Shown here: positions 1 to 6,901 of the stretch, in pieces
Numbering within the stretch: the first letter of the stretch is position 1
Layout of the letters: the number at the start of each line of letters is the position of its first letter
From: Planctomycetota bacterium
GTDB taxonomy: Bacteria > Planctomycetota > Phycisphaerae > UBA1845 > PWPN01
NCBI GenBank assembly: GCA_016209665.1
Contig: JACQVT010000528.1
Span: 1 to 12,233 of the forward strand
Direction: 5' to 3'
Length of the DNA: 12,233 bases
Translations under genes and position numbers: made by a program
The notes under the pieces: generated by a model
Told to the model about the DNA's origin: nothing
Database searches by the model: none
What the model saw: only the letters and a program-made list of their open reading frames with translations

Positions 1-64
1 ACCCGTCGCTGGCGATGAAGGGCCTGTGGTGGTCGGGGCAACCCGTCGCTTGCGCTCCGGGCTC
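1..64. repeat. Repeat-like sequence upstream of the first gene
   Basis: A 14-bp unit starting ACCCGTCGCT occurs at 1-14 and again at 41-54 with one mismatch. The second copy runs into a short imperfect palindrome (CGCTTGCG, flanked by CCCG and CCGGG). The sequence can be translated in frame with the gene that follows, but its codons are less G/C-ending than those after position 99, so I read it as intergenic. It resembles short dispersed repeats I recall from planctomycete genomes; that memory is not verified. It could also be the remains of an upstream gene cut by the window edge. Confidence 0.3.
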
Positions 65-98
65 TGAAGGTGTTATTCCGCTATCGGGAGTCTGGCCT

Positions 99-440
99 AT
101 GGACGAGTCTCGCTGGCACGACATCGGCTCGGCGGAAGAACTGAGTGGCAAGGGCTTGCAGCAGGCGGTCGCCGGCCAGATGCTCGGGTTCTTCGCGGAA
201 CTCGGCTGCCATCTGCCGCCGTTCCCCTACATCGCCCATTCCCGCGGCTGGTCGGCCGAAGACATGGAGCGGAACGTGCGCTACGTCATGGAGAGCCGGG
301 AGCTGCGGGACGGGGCCGCCGATCTGGTTGCTCGTGCCGTCAGTCTCGCGAAGACGCTCCTGTCGGGCGAGGCCGGCGAAGCCCGCACCACCCGCGGCGG
401 CCGCAAGGCCCATCAGCTCGACGTCCCGGCCCAGATCTGA
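99..440 (+). CDS. Hypothetical protein, 113 aa
   Basis: I do not recognise this protein. The frame is open from the left edge, but I chose the ATG at 99 because GGGAG at 86-90 sits 8 nt before it and codons after it end almost always in G or C, while the upstream part looks like repeat sequence. An in-frame ATG at 15 would give 141 residues. There is no signal peptide or membrane segment. The middle (residues about 15-85) has a short aromatic/proline patch around LPPFPYIAHSRGW and then two probable amphipathic helices. The last 25 residues (GGRKAHQL region) are basic and probably disordered. It converges on the oxidoreductase gene with 131 nt between the stops, so it is not in its operon. Small, soluble and cytoplasmic is all that can be said. 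Confidence 0.6.
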   Translation: MDESRWHDIGSAEELSGKGLQQAVAGQMLGFFAELGCHLPPFPYIAHSRGWSAEDMERNVRYVMESRELRDGAADLVARAVSLAKTLLSGEAGEARTTRGGRKAHQLDVPAQI

Positions 441-476
441 TCGCGAACGCGGCAGCGGTTTCAGAGTGAACGCCGC

Positions 477-495
477 GTCCGGCGCCTCGCCGGAC
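477..495. terminator. GC-rich hairpin in convergent spacer
   Basis: A perfect 8-bp inverted repeat, GTCCGGCG and CGCCGGAC with a 3-nt CCT loop, lies 37 nt after the stop of the hypothetical gene. There is no T-tract on either side, so it is not a classic intrinsic terminator. It may still act as a transcript end or mRNA stabiliser for the two convergent genes. A second imperfect stem with a CA loop spans 553-577 and overlaps the stop codon of the oxidoreductase. Confidence 0.35.
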
Positions 496-508
496 GTCGT
501 CCCTCGCC

Positions 509-538
509 GAACGGCCAGCGAGGGCGCGGGCCGCTACC
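509..538 (+). repeat. Degenerate copy of the GC palindrome at 6835-6864
   Basis: The right half (GCGAGGGCGC, one mismatch, then GGCCGCTACC) matches the perfect palindrome at 6835-6864 in the same orientation, about 25 of 31 positions by eye. The left arm has decayed, so it would pair poorly. Both copies lie in spacers between convergent genes, which suits a dispersed extragenic palindrome. Confidence 0.45.
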
Positions 539-571
539 GTTTCACGCAAGCGGTGTGAACCGGCACCGGTC

Positions 572-2056
572 TTACACGTTGGGCGGCGTGTAGGGCGGGC
601 GGTAGAGGCGATAGAGGAGCTTGTTGGCCTCGTCATCCGGCGTCTTGAAAACGGGGTCGGTGAAGAACTGTCGCGATTCGGGCTGGATGTACAGCTTTCG
701 GCCGACGCGGTAGGCGATGCCGGCGGCGACACAGGGGAACAGGGCCACTTCGGCCATCTCGATGGTGGCGGACGGTTCCTTTTTCGAGCGGATGCAGTCG
801 GCGAACTGCCGGACGTGGACGGCGGTCAAGGGGTCGACCCGCGAAGCCGCAGGCGCGGGTCGGGTGGCGGGTTCCAACGGCTCATCGCCGATGCCCAGGT
901 ACTTGAGGTCCTCGATGGGTGATTCCACGCCGGCCGGCAGCATCAGCAGGCGTTGGCCGCCGACGTACAACGTGTGTTCGCTGCCGAAGACCTGCATACC
1001 GCTGCGGGTGGGGACGGGTGTGGGATCGTCGAGGTCCTCATGGCCAGCGGGCGGCACGGCGGCCGGTCCCCAGCCGGCGTAGGCGTTGCTGAGCCGCACC
1101 GAGTACACGTGCATGAACTTGCCCCACGGCAGGTCGTACTCAAACGTGGCATCGAGCGTGTCGGGCGTCTCGCGGAAGTCGTCGAGCCCGTAGTTGCCGC
1201 CCACCGCCACGATGCTCCGCGGCACGGTGACGCGCATGGCCGCCGTCATCAGGTCTTGCAGGTGGAATCCCCAGGTCATCGCCTCACCGCCGCCGTAGTC
1301 CCAGAAGTGCTGCGGGTACTGCACGCGGACGGGGTCGTAGGGCTGCTGCGGCGCGGGGCCGAGCCAACGGTCGTAGTCCAGGCTCGGCGGCGGGTCGCCG
1401 TCGGGCTGCCGCGCGATCGGGGCCTGCTGGGCGAACGTCCAGGTGCGGACCTGGGGAATCCGTCCCAGTTGGCCGGACCGCACGATACCGCCGGCCTCGG
1501 TCAGACTGCGTGCGGAGCGGTACTGCGTACCGACCTGGACCACACGCTTGTACTTGCGGGCCGCGTATTTCATGGCCGCCGCTTCGTTGGTGAACTGGGC
1601 GACCGGCGCCTCGATGTAGATGTCCTTCCCGGCCGCGCAGGCGGCGAGAAAGGGAATCATGTGCCAGTGGTCGGGCGTGGCAATCAGGACGCCCTCGACC
1701 TGGGGGTCGTCCAGGACGTCGCGGTAATCACCGGTGGCGGCGGGCCGATTGCCGGTGATGCGGGTCGATGCTTCGACGGCGGCCGCGGCGCGGAGGGCGT
1801 CGACGTCGCAAACCACCGAGAAGGCGATGCCCGGCTGGCTAAGGGCGGCCTCGAGCAACTGCGTCCCCCGGCGGCCGCATCCGATCAGGCCGAGCACCAC
1901 GGGCTCGCCCGGCGCCTTGGCCGCTCGCGCGGATCTCGGCCGGGTGACCGTCGCGGCCGCCGCGCCGATTGCCGCGGTGCTACCGCAGCGCTGAATGAAT
2001 TGGCGTCGGGTCAGACTCGATGGTGATGGCACGTCCGCATGGTTCCGCATCGTCAA
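572..2056 (-). CDS. Tat-exported Gfo/Idh/MocA family oxidoreductase
   Basis: A 494-aa protein of the NAD(P)-dependent Gfo/Idh/MocA family, expected to oxidise or reduce a sugar hydroxyl, probably in the periplasm with bound cofactor. The N-terminus has a twin-arginine motif (TRRQF, residues 16-20) and a weakly hydrophobic Ala-rich stretch to about residue 45. The Rossmann loop is GLIGCGRRG (56-64), followed by ATPDHWH (126-132). The usual EKP motif reads EAP (149-151), so the family's conserved active-site Lys is Ala. The second domain carries WGFHLQD (262-268), matching the family's His/Asp substrate-site pair, and a standard C-terminal tail. Start: the TTG at 2056 has AGGAG 7 nt upstream, better than the ATG at 2050 (13 nt). 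The gene is divergent from the ThuA/DUF1080 fusion, which suggests a shared glycoside pathway. Family call is firm; substrate is unknown. Confidence 0.92.
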   Translation of the reverse strand: MTMRNHADVPSPSSLTRRQFIQRCGSTAAIGAAAATVTRPRSARAAKAPGEPVVLGLIGCGRRGTQLLEAALSQPGIAFSVVCDVDALRAAAAVEASTRITGNRPAATGDYRDVLDDPQVEGVLIATPDHWHMIPFLAACAAGKDIYIEAPVAQFTNEAAAMKYAARKYKRVVQVGTQYRSARSLTEAGGIVRSGQLGRIPQVRTWTFAQQAPIARQPDGDPPPSLDYDRWLGPAPQQPYDPVRVQYPQHFWDYGGGEAMTWGFHLQDLMTAAMRVTVPRSIVAVGGNYGLDDFRETPDTLDATFEYDLPWGKFMHVYSVRLSNAYAGWGPAAVPPAGHEDLDDPTPVPTRSGMQVFGSEHTLYVGGQRLLMLPAGVESPIEDLKYLGIGDEPLEPATRPAPAASRVDPLTAVHVRQFADCIRSKKEPSATIEMAEVALFPCVAAGIAYRVGRKLYIQPESRQFFTDPVFKTPDDEANKLLYRLYRPPYTPPNV

Positions 2057-2109
2057 GGGTCAGCTCCTGGTATCCTGGCGCCACGCGCCGCTCGCCGGTC
2101 GAGTGCATT

Positions 2110-2328
2110 CTACGGATTGCCGGACTGTCCGGCGGCCATTCGCGTCCGCAGGCCGGCGTAATACTCCCGGGCGTGGTCCAGCCGCTCGTGGATGCCCCGC
2201 CCGCGGTCGTCGACCGGCTTGATCTCGCGGGCGATCCTGTCAATGCGCGAATCATAATCGCCTCGTTCGAGGCTGGCGAGGGGCGGACTTGATCTGCCGG
2301 GCGGATGGAGCCAAGATGATAGCCCCAT
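2110..2328 (-). pseudogene. Possible remnant of a small gene or C-terminal gene fragment
   Basis: The spacer between the two divergent genes (2057-2385) contains a minus-strand frame whose last 44 codons (2244 down to the TAG at 2110) look coding: by my count 39 of 44 end in G or C, and the peptide has a plausible charged amphipathic helix around HERLDHAREYYAGL. Upstream of 2244 the codon bias is lost. The only in-frame ATG (2328) has no ribosome binding site. This fits the surviving 3' end of a decayed gene, 53 nt upstream of the oxidoreductase on the same strand. It could also be a small real gene with an unusual start, or chance. No family is recognised. The rest of the spacer shows no convincing promoter to me. 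Confidence 0.28.
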
Positions 2329-2352
2329 TCGCCGACGCGAGGGATAGGACAG

Positions 2353-2376
2353 GGACCGTCTCCGGTCCAGGAAGGA
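2353..2376 (+). promoter_or_regulatory. Hairpin abutting the ribosome binding site of the fusion gene
   Basis: GGACCG (2353-2358) and CGGTCC (2363-2368) form a 6-bp GC stem with a TCTC loop. The Shine-Dalgarno stretch AGGAAGGA (2369-2376) starts at the next base, 9 nt before the ATG at 2386. The stem could affect ribosome access or protect the 5' end of the transcript. A stem this short can arise by chance in GC-rich DNA. Confidence 0.3.
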
Positions 2377-2385
2377 ACAACCACC

Positions 2386-4494
2386 ATGCTCAGAATCGCC
2401 GTCGCCGCTGCCGGCTCGCTGACCGTCGCCGTGTGCCTGCCTTGCCTTGCCGCCGAATCGTTGGGGCTGGCGAACGTCGGGCACGAACGGGTCATCCGGG
2501 CGCTCGTGGTCACGGGCGGCCACGCGTTCGACCACACGGAATTCTTCCAGATGTTTGACGGCCAGCCGGACATCCTCTGGACCGAGGCGGTGCTGCCCGC
2601 CGCCGCCGGCATGCTCGCCCCGGACAAGCTGGCCGGTTACGACCTGATGGTGTGGTATGGGTTCGGGCAGAAGCCGGACGACCAGGTGCAGCGGAACGTC
2701 AAGGCGTACCTCGACGCCGGTCGGCCGCTACTCGTGCTGCATCATGCCATCGCGATGTTCCCCCGCTGGCCCGAGGCCGAGAAGATCATCGGCGGCCGAT
2801 ACGTCTTGAAGGCCGAGGAGGGCCACCCCGGCTCGACGTTCAAGATGGACCAGCGCGTGCCGGTGAAGATCGCGGACCGGTCGCATCCGATCACAAGGTT
2901 CATGGACGACTTCGAGGCCATCGACGAGGTGTACGACAAGGTGCCGATCGGCCCGAACGTGACCCCCCTGCTCACGACCGATCGCCCGGCGTGCATGCCG
3001 ACGCTGGGGTGGACGCACAAGTACGGCAACAGCACAGTGGTGTATATCCAGCTCGGGCACGGGCCGACCACGTTCCGCAGCCTCGACTACCGCCGGCTGG
3101 TCATGCAGTCGATCCGCTGGCTGGCCGGGGCCCTGCCCGATCCGTCGGAGGAGGGGTTCACGCCGCTGTTCAACGGCAAGGACCTGGAGGGCTGGAAGAT
3201 CACCGGCAAGCCGGAGGGCTTCGCGGTCAAGGACGGCGTCATCCGCAGTGACAGCAACCAGGGCGGCGACTGGATGCACACGCCGAGGACGTACACGAAC
3301 TTCATCCTCCGCGTCGAGTGGCGGGTGGGCATGGGCGGCAACAGCGGCATCTTCGTGCGGGCCCAGGAGGGGCGGTTCCCCTGGCTGAGCGGCACTGAGA
3401 TCCAGATCAGCAACGAGTACCGCGACCCGCCGCACTGCACGGGCGCGCTGTACGGGATGGCGGCTGTCAGCCCGCGGCCGGACGAGCGAGCCACCGTCTG
3501 GCACGAGACGGAGATCCACTGCGACGGCTACCGGATGAAGGTGTTCTGCGACCACGTCCCGGTGGTCGACGTGGATGCCCGCAACGTGCCGGTGCTGGCC
3601 GGCCGGCCGCTCACCGGGTTCATCGGCCTGCAAGACTCGCACAACCGCGAATCGTGGATCGAATACCGCAAGGTACTGGTCAAGGAGCTGCCGATGAGTG
3701 AGGGTGGTGCGTCGACGTGGCGGCTGGGCACGCAGGCCTACACGTTTCACAAGTACTCGCTGTTCGAGGCGATCGACAAAGCCCGAGCGTTGGGGTTGAA
3801 CTACATCGAGATGTTCCCTGGCCAGGCCCTCAGCCCCGACAAACCGGATGTGAAGTTCGACCACAACTCGCCCAAGGAAATCCGCGACGCGGTCCGGGCG
3901 AAGCTGGAGCAGGCGGGGCTGACGGCCGTGGCCTACGGCGTGGTGCGCATCGAAGGCGAGGAGACTGAGGCCCGCAAAGTCTTCGACTTCGCTCGTGACA
4001 TGGGCATCGGGACGGTCGTGTCCGAACCGAAGAACACACCCGCGATGTGGGACCTGCTGGACAAGATCACGCAGGAGTACGGCATCAACCTGGCGATCCA
4101 CAACCATCCCAAGCCGTCGATCTACTGGGACCCCAAGGTCGTGGTCGAGGCGGTCAAGGGACGCAACCCGCGGATCGGAGCCTGCGCGGACACCGGCCAC
4201 TGGATGCGGTCGGGCATCGACCCGATGGAGGCCCTGCGGATGCTCGAGGGGCGGATCATCGAGCTGCATTTCAAGGACCTGGGCGAGTTCGGGAAACGTG
4301 AGGCCCACGACGTGCCCTGGGGCACCGGCAAGGCCGACATCAAGGCCCTGATGGCGGAGCTGCACCGGCAGAAGTTCTCCGGCGTGTTCAGCATCGAGTA
4401 CGAGCACAACTGGTTCGGCTCGATGCCCGAAATCGCCGAGTGCATCAAGTATTTCCACGCGGTGACCAAGGAACTGATGGCCGCGCCGAACTGA
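2386..4494 (+). CDS. Secreted ThuA / DUF1080 / TIM-barrel isomerase three-domain fusion
   Basis: A 702-aa protein in three parts after a Sec signal peptide (about residues 1-23, cleavage near CLAA). Residues 36-250 are a ThuA-like domain (PF06283) with GGHAFDH (44-50), LHHAI (118-122) and GHG (224-226). Residues 257-435 are DUF1080, the 3-keto-disaccharide hydrolase family (PF06439), with LFNGKDLEGW (261-270), NSGIFVR (319-325) and GTEIQI (336-341). Residues 444-700 are a xylose-isomerase-like TIM barrel with the expected metal ligands E547, D602, H628 and E671, plus H572 and H574. Known roles: DUF1080 proteins cleave 3-keto glycosides; such barrels epimerise or isomerise sugars or eliminate from 3-keto glycosides. 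The ThuA role is uncertain. AGGAAGGA 9 nt before the ATG supports the start. The gene is the first of a three-gene run; its barrel is duplicated in the next gene. Joint action on one substrate is inference. Confidence 0.93.
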   Translation: MLRIAVAAAGSLTVAVCLPCLAAESLGLANVGHERVIRALVVTGGHAFDHTEFFQMFDGQPDILWTEAVLPAAAGMLAPDKLAGYDLMVWYGFGQKPDDQVQRNVKAYLDAGRPLLVLHHAIAMFPRWPEAEKIIGGRYVLKAEEGHPGSTFKMDQRVPVKIADRSHPITRFMDDFEAIDEVYDKVPIGPNVTPLLTTDRPACMPTLGWTHKYGNSTVVYIQLGHGPTTFRSLDYRRLVMQSIRWLAGALPDPSEEGFTPLFNGKDLEGWKITGKPEGFAVKDGVIRSDSNQGGDWMHTPRTYTNFILRVEWRVGMGGNSGIFVRAQEGRFPWLSGTEIQISNEYRDPPHCTGALYGMAAVSPRPDERATVWHETEIHCDGYRMKVFCDHVPVVDVDARNVPVLAGRPLTGFIGLQDSHNRESWIEYRKVLVKELPMSEGGASTWRLGTQAYTFHKYSLFEAIDKARALGLNYIEMFPGQALSPDKPDVKFDHNSPKEIRDAVRAKLEQAGLTAVAYGVVRIEGEETEARKVFDFARDMGIGTVVSEPKNTPAMWDLLDKITQEYGINLAIHNHPKPSIYWDPKVVVEAVKGRNPRIGACADTGHWMRSGIDPMEALRMLEGRIIELHFKDLGEFGKREAHDVPWGTGKADIKALMAELHRQKFSGVFSIEYEHNWFGSMPEIAECIKYFHAVTKELMAAPN

Positions 4495-4529
4495 CGCGGG
4501 ATTCGTTCGTGAAAGGATGGGATACGGCC

Positions 4530-5390
4530 ATGTTGAAGAAGATCCTGATTGCGGGCGGGTGTCTGATGGGGGCGATGGCCAGCACCGGCTGCTCCGAGAG
4601 CGGCGGGCCACAGTGGCGGCTGGCGGTGATGAGCTATACGTTCAACCGTTTCACGCTGATCGAAGCGATTGACAAGACCCGACAGGTCGGAGCCGGCTAC
4701 CTCGAGACGTTCTCCTGGCAGAAGGTCAGCCCGGACCGCGGCAACATGCAGTTCAACGCCGACATGCCGGCGGCGGCGATGGACGAGGTCAAGCAGAAGC
4801 TGAAGGACGGCAAGGTCAAGCTGACCGGCTATTACTTCCACGAACTGGGCAAAGACGAGCCGGCGACGCGCAAGGTATTCGAGTTCTGCCGGAAAATGGG
4901 CATGGAGTACATCGTGAGCGAGCCCGACGAGAAGGTCCTGCCGCTGGTGGACCGGCTCGCCCAGGAGTACAAGGTCAAGGTGGCGATCCACAACCATCCC
5001 AAGGACCCCAAGAAGCCGGACTACGCCAACTGGGACCCCGACGGCGTGATGAAGATGATCGACGGGTGCAGCAAGTGGATCGGCTGCTGCGCGGACAACG
5101 GGCACTGGGGCCGCTCGGGCCTCGACAGCACCGAGTGCATCCGCAAATACCAGGACCGGCTGCTGACCATGCACCTGAAGGACCTCAACAAGCTCGATCC
5201 GGGGGCCCACGACGTGCCCTACGGCACCGGCGTGATCGACCTGAAGGGGATGCTGGCCGAGGTGAAGCGGCAGGGCTGCCCGGTCGTATTTGCCATCGAG
5301 TACGAGCACAACATGGAGAACAACGTGGACGACGTGGCCCAGTGCGTCAAGTACTTCAACATGGTCAAGGATGAACTCGGCGTGAAGTGA
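4530..5390 (+). CDS. Lipoprotein TIM-barrel sugar isomerase/epimerase-like protein
   Basis: A 286-aa xylose-isomerase-like TIM-barrel protein. I start it at the ATG at 4530, which opens a lipoprotein signal (MLKKILIAGG, Cys21 in ASTGC); the longer open frame from 4440 overlaps the preceding gene and lacks a signal. AGGATGGG lies 8 to 12 nt upstream. Ser at -3 of the lipobox is less common than Leu, so lipidation is likely but not certain. Metal-site residues are E131 (VSEP), D189 (CADNGHW), H215 (MHLKD) and E257 (AIEYE), with H154 and H156 in AIHNHP. It is a clear paralogue of the barrel in the preceding fusion: 22 of the first 48 aligned residues match, and 23 bases are identical at 4091-4113 and 4981-5003. 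The gap from the fusion is 35 nt, so co-transcription is likely. The substrate is probably a sugar or keto sugar. Confidence 0.9.
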   Translation: MLKKILIAGGCLMGAMASTGCSESGGPQWRLAVMSYTFNRFTLIEAIDKTRQVGAGYLETFSWQKVSPDRGNMQFNADMPAAAMDEVKQKLKDGKVKLTGYYFHELGKDEPATRKVFEFCRKMGMEYIVSEPDEKVLPLVDRLAQEYKVKVAIHNHPKDPKKPDYANWDPDGVMKMIDGCSKWIGCCADNGHWGRSGLDSTECIRKYQDRLLTMHLKDLNKLDPGAHDVPYGTGVIDLKGMLAEVKRQGCPVVFAIEYEHNMENNVDDVAQCVKYFNMVKDELGVK

Positions 5391-5458
5391 TCGCGCGGGG
5401 TGGGCCGGCATCGCGGGCGGTAGTCGCTGCTCCTCCCCTCTTCCACGGGAGATAGGCA

Positions 5459-6802
5459 ATGAACCCACGTCTACGCACTGCACGCGATTTGCCGCGCGCG
5501 GCAATGATCGGTGCGCTGCTGCTGGCCGGCACGGTGGCGGACCTGCTTGCGGACGCACCGCCGGCGCAGTCGGCGCCGTTCGAGGCCCATTATCTCGATC
5601 GCGAGCAGGCAACACCGCTGGCCCCGCGGCCTGAAGTATTGGCCATGCGGCACATCGTCCTGCACTACGACAAGGGGACGTACTGCGGCCACCCGCGGAT
5701 GGTGCTGTTCCAGCATTTCAGGGACGACGAGATCATCGTCGGGCACTTCCACGCCCCCTGCCGTTACCAGGAATACGCGGACGTGCGGCACGTGAACTAC
5801 CAGAACCGGGGCGTACTGCTGCTGCAACGATCGACCAACGGCGGTGAGACCTGGCCGAAGGAGGCCGAGCAGGTTCTGTTCGACAACACGTGGTCGGCGG
5901 AACGCAAGCGGGCCTTTCTTTCCCAGGGCCTCGCCGGGCGCGGATCGTACGACATGTTCCAATCCGACTCCGTGTTTCTCTTCGGCCAGACCTACCTGAC
6001 GAGCGAGTATGAGAAAGAAGTGCCGCCGTGCTTCATGCTGCGATCAGCCGACCGGGGCCGAACGTTCGAGAAGGTGCCCACGGTGATTCGCCACCCCCAG
6101 GGGCCGACCTACCGGTTGACCCGGCACAACACGCCCGTGATCCGAATGCCCGACGGCAAGACGCTGCTGGCCGCGTTCCAGATGGCGGATGAGCCCGGGC
6201 CCCTGCGCGAGGCCGAGCCGGCCGTATTCGTCAGCACCGACAACGGGGCGACGTGGCGGTTGTTCAGCCGGCCAGTGGTCGACCGGTCGGGCCAGGGCAG
6301 CTTCCACTATCCGACGCTGTTCGTGCGCCCGGACGGCGAGCTGCAATGTTACGCCCTGCACATCGCCAAGAAGGACGAGGTCGTCGCCGGCATGAGGAAC
6401 GCCATCGTGCTGGTCAAGTCGCGCGACGGCGGCCGAACGTGGTCCGAGCCGGTGCCCATCGTGGGCAAGGGCGGCGACTGCTGGAAGAACCCGCACGGCG
6501 AGGGTGTGATCTATCGCTCGCCCTATCCGATCGCCCTGCGGGATGGTCGCATCCTTCTCGTCTTTGCCCGCCGGCGGATGCCCGGCGGCATCGGCGGCAT
6601 CGTCAGCCGCGACAATGGCCAAACGTGGAGCGAGGAGTTCGTACTTCGCGACGACGGCGAGTGGTGGGACCTCGGCTACCCCGTGGGGTGCCAGCTCCGC
6701 GACGGCCGAATCCTCGTGATCTACTACTTTCCCGTGCAGGACGGGAACGGACAGGGCGGCACGCGCAGCATCGCGGGCACATTCTTCCGCCTGGGCGAGT
6801 GA
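5459..6802 (+). CDS. Secreted sialidase-like (Asp-box) beta-propeller protein
   Basis: A 447-aa exported protein of the sialidase/BNR superfamily. A signal peptide covers about residues 1-32 (hydrophobic part AAMIGALLLAG). Five Asp-box motifs mark the propeller blades: STNGGETW (125), SADRGRTF (196), STDNGATW (259), SRDGGRTW (321) and SRDNGQTW (383). The C-terminus (DLGYPVGCQLRDGRILVIYY, then AGTFFRL) resembles many bacterial proteins annotated as exo-alpha-sialidase. I do not see a clear FRIP-type arginine motif in the first blade, so sialic acid cleavage is not supported directly; another glycosidase or a binding role is possible. GGGAG lies about 8 nt before the ATG. It follows the lipoprotein gene by 68 nt on the same strand and is the last gene of the run. 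Confidence 0.85.
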   Translation: MNPRLRTARDLPRAAMIGALLLAGTVADLLADAPPAQSAPFEAHYLDREQATPLAPRPEVLAMRHIVLHYDKGTYCGHPRMVLFQHFRDDEIIVGHFHAPCRYQEYADVRHVNYQNRGVLLLQRSTNGGETWPKEAEQVLFDNTWSAERKRAFLSQGLAGRGSYDMFQSDSVFLFGQTYLTSEYEKEVPPCFMLRSADRGRTFEKVPTVIRHPQGPTYRLTRHNTPVIRMPDGKTLLAAFQMADEPGPLREAEPAVFVSTDNGATWRLFSRPVVDRSGQGSFHYPTLFVRPDGELQCYALHIAKKDEVVAGMRNAIVLVKSRDGGRTWSEPVPIVGKGGDCWKNPHGEGVIYRSPYPIALRDGRILLVFARRRMPGGIGGIVSRDNGQTWSEEFVLRDDGEWWDLGYPVGCQLRDGRILVIYYFPVQDGNGQGGTRSIAGTFFRLGE

Positions 6803-6834
6803 TGCGAGTTACAGTTTGCCTCCCGCCTGAAGAT

Positions 6835-6864
6835 GTAGCGGCCGGCGAGGGCGCCGGCCGCTAC
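6835..6864. repeat. Perfect 12-bp inverted repeat between convergent genes
   Basis: GTAGCGGCCGGC and its exact complement GCCGGCCGCTAC flank a 6-nt GAGGGC loop. The element sits 32 nt after the sialidase-like stop and 37 nt beyond the stop of the convergent 1146-aa gene, so it could end or protect transcripts from both sides. There is no T-tract, which argues against a simple intrinsic terminator. A decayed copy lies at 509-538, which favours a dispersed REP-like repeat. Confidence 0.7.
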
Positions 6865-6901
6865 CCAAACAGACAGGAGATTCACCCGGAATCCGCACCA
6901 T

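Noticed and set aside
953..2026. 357-codon plus-strand open frame opposite the oxidoreductase
   Set aside because: Antisense to a complete Gfo/Idh/MocA gene with clear motifs; no support of its own.
2253..2320. Sigma-70 promoter for the fusion gene
   Set aside because: CATAAT-like and TTGATC-like hexamers exist but not as a pair with acceptable spacing and match.
4440..4529. Upstream start for the lipoprotein gene at 4440
   Set aside because: It would overlap the fusion gene in another frame and hide the lipoprotein signal; the ATG at 4530 has a ribosome binding site and a lipobox.
2728..4611. 627-codon open frame on the minus strand across the fusion gene
   Set aside because: It is antisense to a protein with three recognisable domains, its composition is rich in Arg, His and Pro as expected for a high-GC shadow frame, and it has no recognisable motif or ribosome binding site.
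4122..5615. 497-codon minus-strand open frame across the lipoprotein gene
   Set aside because: Runs through parts of three real plus-strand genes and the spacers between them and has shadow-type composition.
6803..6901. Rho-independent terminator between the convergent genes
   Set aside because: The stem is strong but no T-tract follows on either strand, so I list it as a repeat with possible termination role.
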